Made by a program: the position numbers and the translations under genes
The notes under the pieces: generated by a model
Databases searched by the model: none
The model's input: the letters and a program-made list of their open reading frames with translations, nothing else
Told to the model about the DNA's origin: nothing
DNA from: Microcystis aeruginosa NIES-4325
GTDB lineage: Bacteria; Cyanobacteriota; Cyanobacteriia; Cyanobacteriales; Microcystaceae
Reading direction: 5' to 3'
Length of the DNA stretch: 64,000 bases
Assembly (NCBI RefSeq): GCF_008974145.1
Contig: NZ_BJKP01000019.1
Location: forward strand, 1-64,000
Shown here: piece after piece, positions 25,126 to 33,576 of the stretch
Layout: each line of letters begins with the position of its first letter
Position numbering within the stretch: position 1 is the first letter of the stretch

Positions 25126-26121
25126 ATGGATAAACCGACACAAGCTTGGAGTGAGATGGCCGCAGATTACGTCAATCTTTGGACAGAAACTGGGGCAAAA
25201 ATGTGGTCAAGTTGGTTTGATATGATGGGAGCGATACCGACTCCTATGGGCAATATTAAACCAGAATTGCAAGAGGCAACTCAGCGCTATTTCGATAATC
25301 GGGATTTATTGATCAAATTCCTAAAATTATCAGTGGAAGCTTGGGAAAGTATCTTTCCGAAAATGCAAACAGGAGAAAACTGGCAAACAATTTTAGATAA
25401 TTATGCTCAACAGATGCGCGGTCAACTGAATAGTTTTACTACTACCACTTCCCAAAGTAGTCAAGATGTCAGTCAACTATGGACAATTTACCTGCAACAA
25501 TTGCAAAGTCTTAATCATTTATGGTTCGATCCTTTCGTCCTGTCAAATGACACAATAACCAAAGCTTGGTTAGGTAATACTTCTTCCTTGATCGAACTCA
25601 ATAATATCTATTGGCAGAAGTTTTATGATGAGACTTTTGGCCAATGGTTACAGATGCCTTTATTGGGATTGCCGCGAGAATTTAACCGCAAATTACTCGA
25701 TAGTTTTGAAACTTGGCGCGTTCTTTATCAAGCTAGTATTAACTATCAAATTGTGCTGGCTGATATTCAAGTTAAATCCTTTGAAGCTTTAACTAAAAAA
25801 TTAGTTTTCCTAGCAGAAAAAGGTCAACCTGTCAAGGATTGGCGAGAATTTCAAGATGTGTGGAGTGTCGTCGCTGATGATATTTTTGAAAAGGCTTTTT
25901 GTCAACCAGAAAACCTAAAAGTAAGGGGGAAATTTATTAATTCCCTCAATGATTATCGCCTCAAACAGCAGGATTTAATGGAAATTTACCTGCGCTCAAT
26001 GAATCTGCCTACCCGCAGCGAAGTCGATGAAATTCATCGGACTATCTATGAATTACGCAAAGAGGTAAAAAGTCTCAAAAAAGCTTTAGGAGAAAAACCA
26101 GCAGTAGAAAGTAACAATTAG
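25126..26121 (+). CDS. phaE: class III polyhydroxyalkanoate synthase subunit PhaE
   Basis: PhaE is the non-catalytic partner of PhaC in the class III synthase of cyanobacteria and purple sulfur bacteria. The 331-residue product is all-helical with many Trp residues, has the typical start (SEMAADYVNLWTETGAKMWSSW), the FDETFGQWLQMPLLGLPREF-type core and a C-terminal coiled coil (EVDEIHRTIYELRKEVKSLK). AAAGGAAAAGG precedes the ATG. phaC follows after a repeat-filled 180-base gap. Confidence 0.93.
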   Translation: MDKPTQAWSEMAADYVNLWTETGAKMWSSWFDMMGAIPTPMGNIKPELQEATQRYFDNRDLLIKFLKLSVEAWESIFPKMQTGENWQTILDNYAQQMRGQLNSFTTTTSQSSQDVSQLWTIYLQQLQSLNHLWFDPFVLSNDTITKAWLGNTSSLIELNNIYWQKFYDETFGQWLQMPLLGLPREFNRKLLDSFETWRVLYQASINYQIVLADIQVKSFEALTKKLVFLAEKGQPVKDWREFQDVWSVVADDIFEKAFCQPENLKVRGKFINSLNDYRLKQQDLMEIYLRSMNLPTRSEVDEIHRTIYELRKEVKSLKKALGEKPAVESNN

Positions 26122-26138
26122 TTAATTGTGCTTGACAA

Positions 26139-26265
26139 TCAGTTATCAGTTATCAGTTATCAGTTATCAGTTATCGGATTGCAGTTTTCAGTATATAGTG
26201 TTAGGTGAAAACTTCGGAACTTTCTTTTCACTGATTACTGTTTACTGTTCACTGCTCACTGAAAA
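26139..26265. repeat. (CAGTTAT)n repeat with complementary arm between phaE and phaC
   Basis: Five copies of the heptamer (26139-26176) and the complementary arm TTCACTGATTACTGTTTACTG (about 26226-26262) flank a spacer. Paired in RNA they would form a stem of up to about 20 bases between phaE and phaC. Confidence 0.8.
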
Positions 26266-26301
26266 ATCCCCACTTCCCCACTTTTCTAGGAGAATTAAAT
26301 T

Positions 26302-27396
26302 ATGTGGCCATTTTTGACGCAAGTGAAACTGGAAGACTTTACCCAAGATTATCTAGAATTAACTCAGAAAAATCTCAAAGGTTTGGACAATCTCAAACGA
26401 GTTAAAGAAGAAGATATTCAGTGTGGAGTATCGGAAAAAGAAGCAGTTTATCGGGAAGATAAAATCATTCTCTACCACTTTAAACCTGTGGTCGAAAAAC
26501 CCTTCGAGATACCCTTGCTGATGGTTTATGCTTTGGTCAATCGTCCCTACATGGTAGATTTACAGGAAGGGCGTTCTTTAGTGGCCAATCTGCTGAAATT
26601 AGGCTTAGATATCTACTTAATTGATTGGGGATATCCCACCAGAAGCGATCGCTGGTTAACCCTTGATGATTATATCAATGGTTATGTGGATAATTGCGTC
26701 GATTTTATTCGTCAAAGTCACCATCTCGACAAGATTAATCTGTTAGGAATCTGTCAGGGGGGAACCTTTAGTTTATGCTATAGTTCCCTCTATCCCGATA
26801 AGGTAAAAAATCTGGTGACAATGGTGACACCAGTGGACTTTTATCAAACCGAGACCCTCTTAAATATGCGCGGGGGGTGTTCCTTGGGTTCCGAAGCATT
26901 AGACATCGATTTAATGGTAGATGCTATGGGTAATATCCCGGGAGATTTTCTCAACTTAGAGTTTCTAGAATTGAAACCTTTACAGTTAGGTTATCAGAAA
27001 TACCTCGATTTTCCTGACATCATGGAAGACGAATCAAAATTAGTTAATTTTCTGCGTATGGAAAGATGGATTTTTGATAGTCCTGACCAAGCGGGGGAAT
27101 CCTATCGACAGTTTCTCAAGGATTTCTATCAGCAAAATAAACTGATTAAAGGGGAAGTGATCTTAGGAGATAAACGGGTAGATTTACATAATCTGACCAT
27201 GCCAATTCTCAATCTTTATGCAGACAAAGATCACCTTGTTCCTCCTGCTTCTTCCCTCGCTTTAGGGAATTATATCGGTACTTCTGACTATACCGCTTGT
27301 GCTTTCCCCGTGGGACATATCGGAATGTATGTTAGTGGCAAAGTGCAACGGGATTTACCCCCCGCTATTAGCGATTGGTTGAAAGCAAGAGGTTAA
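26302..27396 (+). CDS. phaC: class III polyhydroxyalkanoate synthase catalytic subunit PhaC
   Basis: PhaC polymerises 3-hydroxybutyryl-CoA into granules. The 364-residue alpha/beta-hydrolase has the lipase-like box with Cys nucleophile, LLGICQGGTF, at Cys151; a catalytic Asp in YADKDHLVPP and His in PVGHIGMY complete the triad. The IDWGYPTRSDRWLTLDDYI region is typical. TAGGAGAA precedes the ATG. At 364 residues it is the short class III form that needs PhaE. Confidence 0.96.
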   Translation: MWPFLTQVKLEDFTQDYLELTQKNLKGLDNLKRVKEEDIQCGVSEKEAVYREDKIILYHFKPVVEKPFEIPLLMVYALVNRPYMVDLQEGRSLVANLLKLGLDIYLIDWGYPTRSDRWLTLDDYINGYVDNCVDFIRQSHHLDKINLLGICQGGTFSLCYSSLYPDKVKNLVTMVTPVDFYQTETLLNMRGGCSLGSEALDIDLMVDAMGNIPGDFLNLEFLELKPLQLGYQKYLDFPDIMEDESKLVNFLRMERWIFDSPDQAGESYRQFLKDFYQQNKLIKGEVILGDKRVDLHNLTMPILNLYADKDHLVPPASSLALGNYIGTSDYTACAFPVGHIGMYVSGKVQRDLPPAISDWLKARG

Positions 27397-27644
27397 CAAT
27401 CCTCGCACCTATCCCCTTTTCCCGGTTTGGGAGAGGGGTTTAGCACTTTTCTTCTCTATCTGTGTAACACAATACAACACATCGATAAAAAACATCTACA
27501 GGCAGTAAAATAAACTTTTGTAACAGAGGATGTTAAGCACTGTTGCAAGATCGGGCAGAATCGGAGAATCTCGTTCCTTTCGGCTAAACCCCTGTGGTAA
27601 ACTGCAAAGCGTACTCGCTCGTAAGTATGTAGGAGAAAACCTGA
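27397..27644. other. gap between phaC and chlP with hairpin-forming repeat
   Basis: CCCCTTTTCCCGG...GGGAGAGGGG (about 27413-27437) can fold and may terminate the pha transcript. The remaining sequence should hold the chlP promoter. No gene is seen. Confidence 0.4.
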
Positions 27645-28862
27645 GTGTTAAGAGTCGCTGTTGTGGGTTCAGGGCCGGCCGGTTCTTCGGCGGCAGAAAC
27701 ATTAGCTAAAGCAGGCATTGAAACCTATTTATTTGAACGCAAATTAGATAATGCTAAACCCTGTGGTGGAGCGATTCCTCTCTGTATGGTGAGCGAATTT
27801 GACCTACCTCCTGAAATTATCGATCGCCGGGTGAGAAAAATGAAAATGATCTCCCCCTCGAACGTCGAAGTCGATATTAATCTCGATAATCAAGACGAAT
27901 ATATCGGTATGTGTCGTCGGGAAGTCCTCGACGGTTTTATGAGAGAGCGCGCCCATAAATTAGGAGCGCATTTAATCAACGGAACGGTTTACGGTCTCGA
28001 CATTCCCACGAATAGCACCGATCCCTATACCCTACACTACGCCGATCACTCCCACGGCAATTCCCAAGGGGAAATGAAATCTCTGAAGGTGGATGTGGTT
28101 ATCGGTGCGGACGGTGCTAATTCCCGCATTGCCAAAGCTATTGATGCTGGGGATTACAACTATGCGATCGCTTTCCAAGAACGCATCCGTCTCCCCCAAG
28201 ATAAAATGGCCTACTACGAAGATCTGGCGGAAATGTATGTAGGAAAAGACGTATCCCCCGACTTCTACGCTTGGGTATTCCCGAAATACGATCACGTTGC
28301 CGTCGGTACTGGCACAATGAAGGTCAATAAAGCTATGATTAAAGACCTACAGGCTGGTATTCGCGCTCGCGCGGCCCGTCGTCTGGAAGGGGGCGAAATC
28401 ATCCGCGTGGAAGCTCACCCCATCCCTGAACATCCCCGTCCTCGCCGTGTAGTCGGTCGTGTGGCCCTCGTAGGCGATGCTGCGGGAACAGTTACGAAGT
28501 CTTCGGGAGAAGGCATCTATTTCGCCGCTAAATCAGCGCGGATGTGTGCCGAAACCATTGTCGAAGTCACCAACGGCGGCCAACGTATTCCCACAGAGGA
28601 CGAGTTAAAACTCTACCTCAAGCGTTGGGATAAGAAATACGGTATGACCTATCTGGTATTAGATATTCTGCAACGGGTTTTCTATCGTACCGATGCCACC
28701 CGGGAAGCTTTTGTGGAAATGTGTTCCGATAAGGACGTACAGAAGATGACTTTTGACAGTTATCTCTATAAAACCGTTGTTCCCGCTAATCCTCTCGTAC
28801 AGATGAAGATTACTGCTAAAACCATCGGTTCTCTCCTGCGAGGTAACGCTTTAGCCCCTTAA
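27645..28862 (+). CDS. chlP: geranylgeranyl diphosphate/chlorophyll reductase ChlP
   Basis: ChlP reduces geranylgeranyl groups to phytyl for chlorophyll and tocopherol. The 405-residue flavoprotein has the FAD motif VVGSGPAGSSAAETLA at its N-terminus, the CGGAIPLCMV segment, VVIGADGANSRIAKAI, and the second FAD site VALVGDAAGTVTKSSGEG. The start codon is GTG at 27645, preceded by AGGAGAAAAC; no in-frame ATG fits. Length and ends match plant and cyanobacterial ChlP. Monocistronic with a hairpin terminator downstream. Confidence 0.97.
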   Translation: MLRVAVVGSGPAGSSAAETLAKAGIETYLFERKLDNAKPCGGAIPLCMVSEFDLPPEIIDRRVRKMKMISPSNVEVDINLDNQDEYIGMCRREVLDGFMRERAHKLGAHLINGTVYGLDIPTNSTDPYTLHYADHSHGNSQGEMKSLKVDVVIGADGANSRIAKAIDAGDYNYAIAFQERIRLPQDKMAYYEDLAEMYVGKDVSPDFYAWVFPKYDHVAVGTGTMKVNKAMIKDLQAGIRARAARRLEGGEIIRVEAHPIPEHPRPRRVVGRVALVGDAAGTVTKSSGEGIYFAAKSARMCAETIVEVTNGGQRIPTEDELKLYLKRWDKKYGMTYLVLDILQRVFYRTDATREAFVEMCSDKDVQKMTFDSYLYKTVVPANPLVQMKITAKTIGSLLRGNALAP

Positions 28863-28877
28863 AATCAATTGATAACC

Positions 28878-28918
28878 AGAAAACCCAATCTTCCCATGGC
28901 GGTGGTTGGGTTTTCTTT
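28878..28918 (+). terminator. rho-independent terminator of chlP
   Basis: AGAAAACCCAA (28878-28888) pairs perfectly with TTGGGTTTTCT (28906-28916) and a T-rich tail follows, 16 bases after the chlP stop codon. Confidence 0.85.
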
Positions 28919-29174
28919 TGGGTTGTCCCTTCCTGTCTTCTCCAATTGAAACAAAAATAACACTAAATCCAGTTATTAAAGACTGGCCAATTCAAGTTTG
29001 AATTGCATCACTGTCTGATCTACACTCATAGAATACCTCCTCTGGCTTAAGGATGTTCAAATTCGTTCTTTTGTCCAAAAATTGTCTTAATAGTCCATTT
29101 TGTGTACTATAAGAAGGATAATGCAAGGTTGGTCTCTTGCCACGAATCCTATAAACCAACCTACCATCTCAAGA
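28919..29174. other. gap between chlP terminator and PEP-CTERM gene
   Basis: No gene is seen. It holds the inverted repeat GCCAATTCAAGTTTGAATTG at 28986-29005, almost the same as an inverted repeat at 46598-46619 in another convergent gap. Confidence 0.5.
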
Positions 29175-29810
29175 TTACATTCTTTTTCTTAAACCAACAC
29201 CTGCTAAACCAAAGGTTAATAAAGCAAGCAAGGAAGAAGGTTCAGGGACGGGAGTGGGAGTTCCATTAAATTGAACCTCAGAGAAGCCAGTATTAGGACC
29301 GGTCCATCCCCAGTTACTAGCAACAACAAATCGGACAAAGGACGCAGTAACTGGAGAAAAGCTGTACACAGCCGGAGGTATAGGAGCGTTAGCTGCGATA
29401 GCAAACTGAACAGGAGCGCCAGTTATAGTAGTCCAAGTCGTACCATCGGTGGAGGATTGAACAGTCACGTCCTTAATTCCGGCAGTATTACCAGGATTGT
29501 TCAAGTTCCAGAAGCTAAAACCAGCGAGGCTATAGCTGCCATTGAGATTAAAAGTGATATTACCGGTGGACTGGCTTCCCGCCCAAGCATTAAAAGCAGC
29601 CAGAGCATGATTCCCCGTCAGACTTGGTGTATTACCGGGCAACCCTACCCCATTGACGGTATTGATTATATTAGTACCATTACTACCCATATCGGTGGAA
29701 ACAGTAACTCCTGTAATCAGAGCGGCTTGGGCGTTTTGTGCCACCCCAAATATTAACCCTAAACTGGCAGTGGATAAAACAAGGGGCTTAATGGCGAGTT
29801 TCATCGGCAA
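29175..29810 (-). CDS. secreted PEP-CTERM protein with discoidin-like domain
   Basis: The 211-residue protein has a signal peptide (MPMKLAIKPLVLSTASLGLI...AQA), a beta-rich domain resembling F5/8 type C (discoidin) carbohydrate-binding modules (GFSFWNLNNPGNTAGIKDVTV, VRFVVASNWGW) and the sorting tail VPEPSSLLALLTFGLAGVG ending in RKRM. PEP-CTERM proteins are processed by exosortase and placed at the cell surface or in extracellular polysaccharide. It could help adhesion or colony formation. Alternative start MKLAIKP lies two codons in. Confidence 0.9.
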   Translation of the reverse strand: MPMKLAIKPLVLSTASLGLIFGVAQNAQAALITGVTVSTDMGSNGTNIINTVNGVGLPGNTPSLTGNHALAAFNAWAGSQSTGNITFNLNGSYSLAGFSFWNLNNPGNTAGIKDVTVQSSTDGTTWTTITGAPVQFAIAANAPIPPAVYSFSPVTASFVRFVVASNWGWTGPNTGFSEVQFNGTPTPVPEPSSLLALLTFGLAGVGLRKRM

Positions 29811-29923
29811 ATTTCCTTCAATAATTAACGGAAATAAGTTTATTTTCTTTTTTGCCCATTTCTGCTAATTTTGATACAGTTTTTTCCCATTTTTTATGGT
29901 AAAGAAGCCAGGTTTATTATCAC

Positions 29924-29961
29924 AAAAAAAGGTTAGAACAGGTTTCTCGCCTGTTCTAACC
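29924..29961 (-). terminator. rho-independent terminator of the clp operon
   Basis: A perfect 12-bp stem, GGTTAGAACAGG / CCTGTTCTAACC, with a 7-base loop. Read on the minus strand it is followed by seven T residues (A-run at 29924-29930), 11 bases after the clpP stop. Confidence 0.93.
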
Positions 29962-29971
29962 TCTGACTGAC

Positions 29972-30571
29972 TTAAGCCGGTCTTCCCTCGACCACCTTAT
30001 CGATTAAACCGTAGGCGACGGCTTCCTCGGCGGAGAGGAAATAATCGCGGTCGGTGTCTTTTTCGATGCGTTCGATGGTTTGTCCGGTGCGATTAGCCAT
30101 AATTTCGTTTAATTGCTGGCGAATACGCAGGATTTCCTTAGCTTCAATGTCGATATCCGTCGCTTGCCGGCGCCCGGTTCCGCCCATGGGTTGGTGAATC
30201 ATAATCCGCGCGTGGGGAAGAGCGAGACGCTTACCCGGACTACCGGAAGCCAGTAAAAATGCCCCCATAGAGGCCGCTAATCCCACACAGATAGTCACCA
30301 CTTCCGCTTTAATGTACTGCATGGTGTCGTAGATGGCCATACCGGCGGTAACGGAACCCCCCGGCGAGTTGATATAGAGATAGATGGGTTTAGTGGGATC
30401 TTCTGAGTCGAGATAAAGCATTTGGGCCACAAGGGCATTGGCTAACCCGTCGGTGACTTCCTGCCCCAGAAAAAGAATGCGTTCCACCGAAAGACGGCTG
30501 TAAATGCTAATCCACTGTTCGTATTGGCTACCAGGCAGACGGTAGGGAACTTTTGGCACACCGATAGGCAT
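29972..30571 (-). CDS. clpP3: ATP-dependent Clp protease proteolytic subunit ClpP3
   Basis: Serine protease subunit. The start is taken as ATG 30571 ([15 protein letters not shown]); a TTG four codons earlier is directly against the AGGAG and unlikely. The 199-residue product has the catalytic Ser in [14 protein letters not shown] and His in [14 protein letters not shown]. In cyanobacteria ClpP3 forms a mixed ring with the inactive ClpR, encoded 35 bases upstream here; this ring is the essential core partnered with ClpC. The clpR-clpP3 order matches other cyanobacteria. Confidence 0.94.
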   Translation of the reverse strand: MPIGVPKVPYRLPGSQYEQWISIYSRLSVERILFLGQEVTDGLANALVAQMLYLDSEDPTKPIYLYINSPGGSVTAGMAIYDTMQYIKAEVVTICVGLAASMGAFLLASGSPGKRLALPHARIMIHQPMGGTGRRQATDIDIEAKEILRIRQQLNEIMANRTGQTIERIEKDTDRDYFLSAEEAVAYGLIDKVVEGRPA

Positions 30572-30606
30572 AATTGGTAACAACTCCTGCTAATTTGTAA
30601 TAAATC

Positions 30607-31293
30607 TTAACTAACTTGGGCGAGGGGTTTCGGTAGTTCCTTGCGACTTTCGAGAACGCGATCGATTAATCCGTAGTCTTTCGCCTGTTGTGGGGTGAGA
30701 TAGAAGGTGCGATCCATATCTTTCGCCAGTTTTTCAGTGGTTTGACCCGTATTTTTCGAGAAAATCTCTAACATCGTCTGTTTGTTGGCGATTACCTCCT
30801 TGGCGCGAATCTGGATATCGGTGGCTTGTCCTTGGGCCCCGGTGCGATTTTGGTTGAGAACAATGGTAGCGTGGGGTAAGGAGGCGCGAAAACCCTTGGT
30901 TCCTGCGGAAAGAATCATCGCTGCAGTTCCCATGGCCTGTCCGATACAGATAGTATGAACGGGAGGTTTAATGTAGTTGAGGGTGTCACAGATGGCGAAA
31001 GCTTCGGTTTCGTAGCCGATCGCGTCGCCGGTGTACCAGGATGTGCCGGTAGAGTTGATATAGAAGAAAATCGGTTTTTCGGGATCGTCAAATTGCAGGT
31101 AGAGCAGTTGAGCGATAATTAATTCCGTCACGTCCACCCCGACATTGCGCTTGACATCATCGGAGGAAAATAAAGGCAACCCCAGATAGACAATCCTCTC
31201 TTTGAGCAGGAGAGATTCTAAGTCTGGTGGTGGTGTCCGATAGGCTGCATCCCCATAATAGGCAGTTTGTACCGCTTTAATCACTGAGTTCAT
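30607..31293 (-). CDS. clpR: ClpP-like inactive subunit ClpR
   Basis: A ClpP paralogue of 228 residues that lacks the active site: the Ser position is Gly in CIGQAMGTAAMILSAG and the His position is Asn in LPHATIVLNQNRTG. This is the hallmark of cyanobacterial and plastid ClpR, a structural subunit of the ClpP3/R ring. The extended N-terminus (MNSVIKAVQTAYYGDAAYR) is typical. First gene of the clpR-clpP3 operon. Confidence 0.95.
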   Translation of the reverse strand: MNSVIKAVQTAYYGDAAYRTPPPDLESLLLKERIVYLGLPLFSSDDVKRNVGVDVTELIIAQLLYLQFDDPEKPIFFYINSTGTSWYTGDAIGYETEAFAICDTLNYIKPPVHTICIGQAMGTAAMILSAGTKGFRASLPHATIVLNQNRTGAQGQATDIQIRAKEVIANKQTMLEIFSKNTGQTTEKLAKDMDRTFYLTPQQAKDYGLIDRVLESRKELPKPLAQVS

Positions 31294-31544
31294 CGAGTTT
31301 TTCCGTCATACACAGTATCCTGCTTTTGATTTTAACGTAATCGGGTTGACCGATTGCCTGGGGGTATTTTTAGCTAGGTTCTTCCCCAAGAATCCCTCGT
31401 CGGATGCCCGCGCATCTCATACCATGTTTAAAAAGTGGCGGCAGAAAAAATGGTATAAGAATACTAAGCTTTTGACTAGAATGGATAACTATCGGTGGCA
31501 AAATAAATAAACCAGATGTAACCGATAGTATCGACCGATTAACC

Positions 31545-31919
31545 ATGGCAGAATGGATTATTTACAAAGAATTCCGCTTTGAAGCAGCCCATCGTTTACC
31601 CCACTACGAAGGTAAATGTCGCCGTCTCCACGGTCATAGTTGGCTAGGACGCGTCTATGTGAAAAGTTATTATTTACAGTCCCAAGGCTCACAACAGGGA
31701 ATGGTGATGGATTTTGGCGAAATTAAACAATATTTACAGCCGCTACTCGATAATTTTCTCGACCATCATTATCTCAATGAAACCACTGGTTTAGAAAATC
31801 CCACCAGTGAAGAATTATCGCGCTGGATCTATGAAAAATTGGCAAAAGCTGGTTTACCCAACCTTTATGCCGTCGAAATCCGCGAAACCTGTACCTCTGG
31901 ATGTACCTATTATCCCTAA
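31545..31919 (+). CDS. queD: 6-carboxy-5,6,7,8-tetrahydropterin synthase QueD
   Basis: QueD (PTPS-like) makes the queuosine/7-deazaguanine precursor. The 124-residue protein has the zinc-binding His in FEAAHRLPHYEGKC and RRLHGHSW, the MVMDFGEIK and LDHHYLNE motifs and the Glu at IRETCTSGCTYYP near the C-terminus. It is similar in size to bacterial QueD. Single gene, with no other queuosine gene nearby. Confidence 0.94.
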   Translation: MAEWIIYKEFRFEAAHRLPHYEGKCRRLHGHSWLGRVYVKSYYLQSQGSQQGMVMDFGEIKQYLQPLLDNFLDHHYLNETTGLENPTSEELSRWIYEKLAKAGLPNLYAVEIRETCTSGCTYYP

Positions 31920-31996
31920 TCGGCAAGCTATTATTAGCTAGGATGGATGGCAAACCTATCCCACGAATCAGATGAAGGAGGTAGGAGAAATCTGAT

Positions 31997-32440
31997 ATGC
32001 TATCTACTGCCAAGAAACTTTATGACACAGACTTTAATCTGTGGGTAGAAGAAACTGCTAACCTACTTAAAGAAGGTAAGTGGGAGTACCTCGATTTAGA
32101 AAATCTGATTGAGGAAATTGAGGCAATGGGTAGGAGTGATAAAAAGGCTTTGAAAAGTAATTTAGAAAAGCTATTGCTTCATCTCCTTAAATGGAAGTAT
32201 CAACCCTCTAAACCTTCTCATAGTTGGCAGTATTTTATCACCGAACCCTGTTTGAGATTGTTAGACGTTTTTGAAGATAGCCCCAGTCTCAAGGTATATT
32301 TTGAGGAAGTTTTTGATCAGTGTTATCAAAATGCTTGCCTACTTGCAGCTAGAGAAATAGGGTTAGATAAAAAAACTTTTCCTGAAATCTGTCCTTTTGC
32401 CAAAACTGATATTTTCAATCCTGAATATCTACCAGATTAA
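31997..32440 (+). CDS. DUF29 family protein
   Basis: The 147-residue helical protein has the DUF29 signature DTDFNLWVEETANLLKEG, ENLIEEIEAMGRSDKKALKS and the LLKWKYQPSKPSHSW core. DUF29 proteins are abundant, often multicopy, in Microcystis and other cyanobacteria; function is unknown. AGGAGAAAT precedes the ATG. It sits in a patch of accessory and broken genes between queD and fbp. Confidence 0.88.
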   Translation: MLSTAKKLYDTDFNLWVEETANLLKEGKWEYLDLENLIEEIEAMGRSDKKALKSNLEKLLLHLLKWKYQPSKPSHSWQYFITEPCLRLLDVFEDSPSLKVYFEEVFDQCYQNACLLAAREIGLDKKTFPEICPFAKTDIFNPEYLPD

Positions 32441-32488
32441 TACTAATATTTAATCACTGGTTAACATCAAAACTACTGGTTAAAGTGT

Positions 32489-32674
32489 ATGAAATTCCCC
32501 GTCACGCTCTACCAAGATGAAGAAGGATGGTACATTGTGGAATGTCCCATTATTCTGGGCTGCCTGAGTCAAGGTGAGACTCAAGAAGAAGCTCTACAAA
32601 ATATCAAAAAGGCGATTGACTTATCTTGAGAAGTTAGAAAGGAAAAAGACCTACCTTTGACAATTATAAAATAG
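32489..32674 (+). pseudogene. hicB-like antitoxin gene with in-frame stop
   Basis: The frame begins MKFPVTLYQDEEGWYIVECP, the typical HicB RNase-H-like fold, and goes through GCLSQGETQEEALQNIKKAIDLS to a TGA at 32627. The same frame then continues EVRKEKDLPLTIIK to TAG at 32674, which is the expected HicB end. So a single stop codon (possibly CGA to TGA) divides an otherwise complete 61-codon gene. No HicA toxin gene is adjacent. A truncated 46-residue product could still be made. Confidence 0.75.
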
Positions 32675-32719
32675 CAGGTTAGGCTTTGCTATTGCTCAAC
32701 CCAACCCCTATTTTTCTAT

Positions 32720-32747
32720 AAGTAGGTAGGTGTTAAAAACTGTCAGA
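32720..32747. repeat. dispersed repeat, AAGTAGGTAGRTGTTAAAAA type
   Basis: The motif AAGTAGGTAGGTGTTAAAAA followed by ACTGTCAGA recurs at 54003-54030 with two changes. Both copies lie in decayed regions. Confidence 0.7.
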
Positions 32748-32802
32748 TCCTCCCTTTATTAAGGGGGGATTAATTGTTGAAAGAAATCGCGCAGTTCTCA
32801 AC

Positions 32803-32960
32803 TCAATTGTCCTGTTTTGACTTCTTTTCTTGAGATAGTTTCTGCTTAGAACAAGAACCTGCCGCTAGAACTCCCAGAGCAAGAATGCCTAATGTAGAAG
32901 CTGGTTCAGGAAAACTTTCCACCTCAGTTGTTCCGTAAGTTCCCTCAAAATTGTCAATGA
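32803..32960 (-). pseudogene. 3' remnant of a PEP-CTERM protein gene
   Basis: An open frame ending at 32803 encodes IDNFEGTYGTTEVESFPEPA followed by STLGILALGVLAAGS and a Lys/Gln-rich tail. The F-P-E-P-A-S plus hydrophobic segment is a PEP-CTERM sorting tail. It is cut exactly at the left border of a MITE-like element, with no 5' portion beyond the element, so the rest of the gene was lost. Confidence 0.7.
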
Positions 32961-33062
32961 TATAGCAAAAAATGGGTTATTTAGGACGCTTTCAATTTTC
33001 AAACTCTTATCGGTCAAGGGTTTCAGCGATTGATTGTCCTAACCACCCCGATCTTTGCTATA
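32961..33062. mobile_element. MITE-like element with TATAGCAAA terminal inverted repeats
   Basis: The 102-bp sequence begins TATAGCAAAAAATGGGTTAT and ends so that its reverse complement reads TATAGCAAAGATCGGGGTGG; the inverted ends extend about 27 bases (to TTAGGAC) with a few mismatches. No coding capacity. The flanking TA dinucleotides suggest a target duplication of the IS630/Tc1 type. Confidence 0.7.
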
Positions 33063-33084
33063 TAACACAAGCTTAACAAGGATC

Positions 33085-33549
33085 TTAGTCATTCCTTGAC
33101 AGCCCCAATAAATTCCGAATGTAAGTTTGGAATCCCCCCAAACCGCCATCGTCATCCCAACGCTGTCTGAAAGTTGGTAACTTCTCCAATTCCATCACCT
33201 TACCACCTTGATAGTCGAGAACTTCTGGATAATCAAACATCGCATCTGCTTTGGCTGATACAGGTGGATTATCAAAATCAATAGCCCAAAGCACCTCAAC
33301 AATTCGATAGATGTCATAATCATCCTTGCCAATTTCACGTTCGGCTTTGCAGTCGAGAACTTTTACTAAATGGGTAACATACCCTTGCTGCCTGAGTAGT
33401 ATCAAACTACCTTTTTCGGGTTTATTGGCATTGACTTCATCGTCTTTCCATGCCAGTTTGAAGGAATCAGAAACCTTATATTCCCGATATGCCCATGTAC
33501 CATCGTGTCGCCTTACATTTTTAGTCCACTTCAGAGCTTGTAAATCCAT
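33085..33549 (-). CDS. conserved hypothetical protein downstream of fbp
   Basis: Not recognised. The 154-residue product (MDLQALKWTKNVRRHDGTWA) is soluble and rich in Trp, Tyr and Asp, with a beta-type pattern (LILLRQQGYVTHLVKVLD, IYRIVEVLWAIDFDNPP) and no signal peptide. The composition is that of a real protein. It lies 27 bases downstream of fbp on the same strand and may be expressed with it. Possibly an accessory gene, since the other side is a remnant and a MITE. Confidence 0.65.
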   Translation of the reverse strand: MDLQALKWTKNVRRHDGTWAYREYKVSDSFKLAWKDDEVNANKPEKGSLILLRQQGYVTHLVKVLDCKAEREIGKDDYDIYRIVEVLWAIDFDNPPVSAKADAMFDYPEVLDYQGGKVMELEKLPTFRQRWDDDGGLGGFQTYIRNLLGLSRND

Positions 33550-33576
33550 GTCAATATCTCTAAATAAAACTATAAG

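Noticed and set aside
29271-29756. A 161-codon plus-strand frame opposite the PEP-CTERM gene
   Set aside because: It is the antisense shadow of a well-supported gene, with Ser/Arg-rich composition and no ribosome binding site.
31416-31461. CTCATACCAT...ATGGTATAAG inverted ends upstream of queD
   Set aside because: About 45 bp with 10-base ends and no second copy seen; could be chance or a promoter hairpin.
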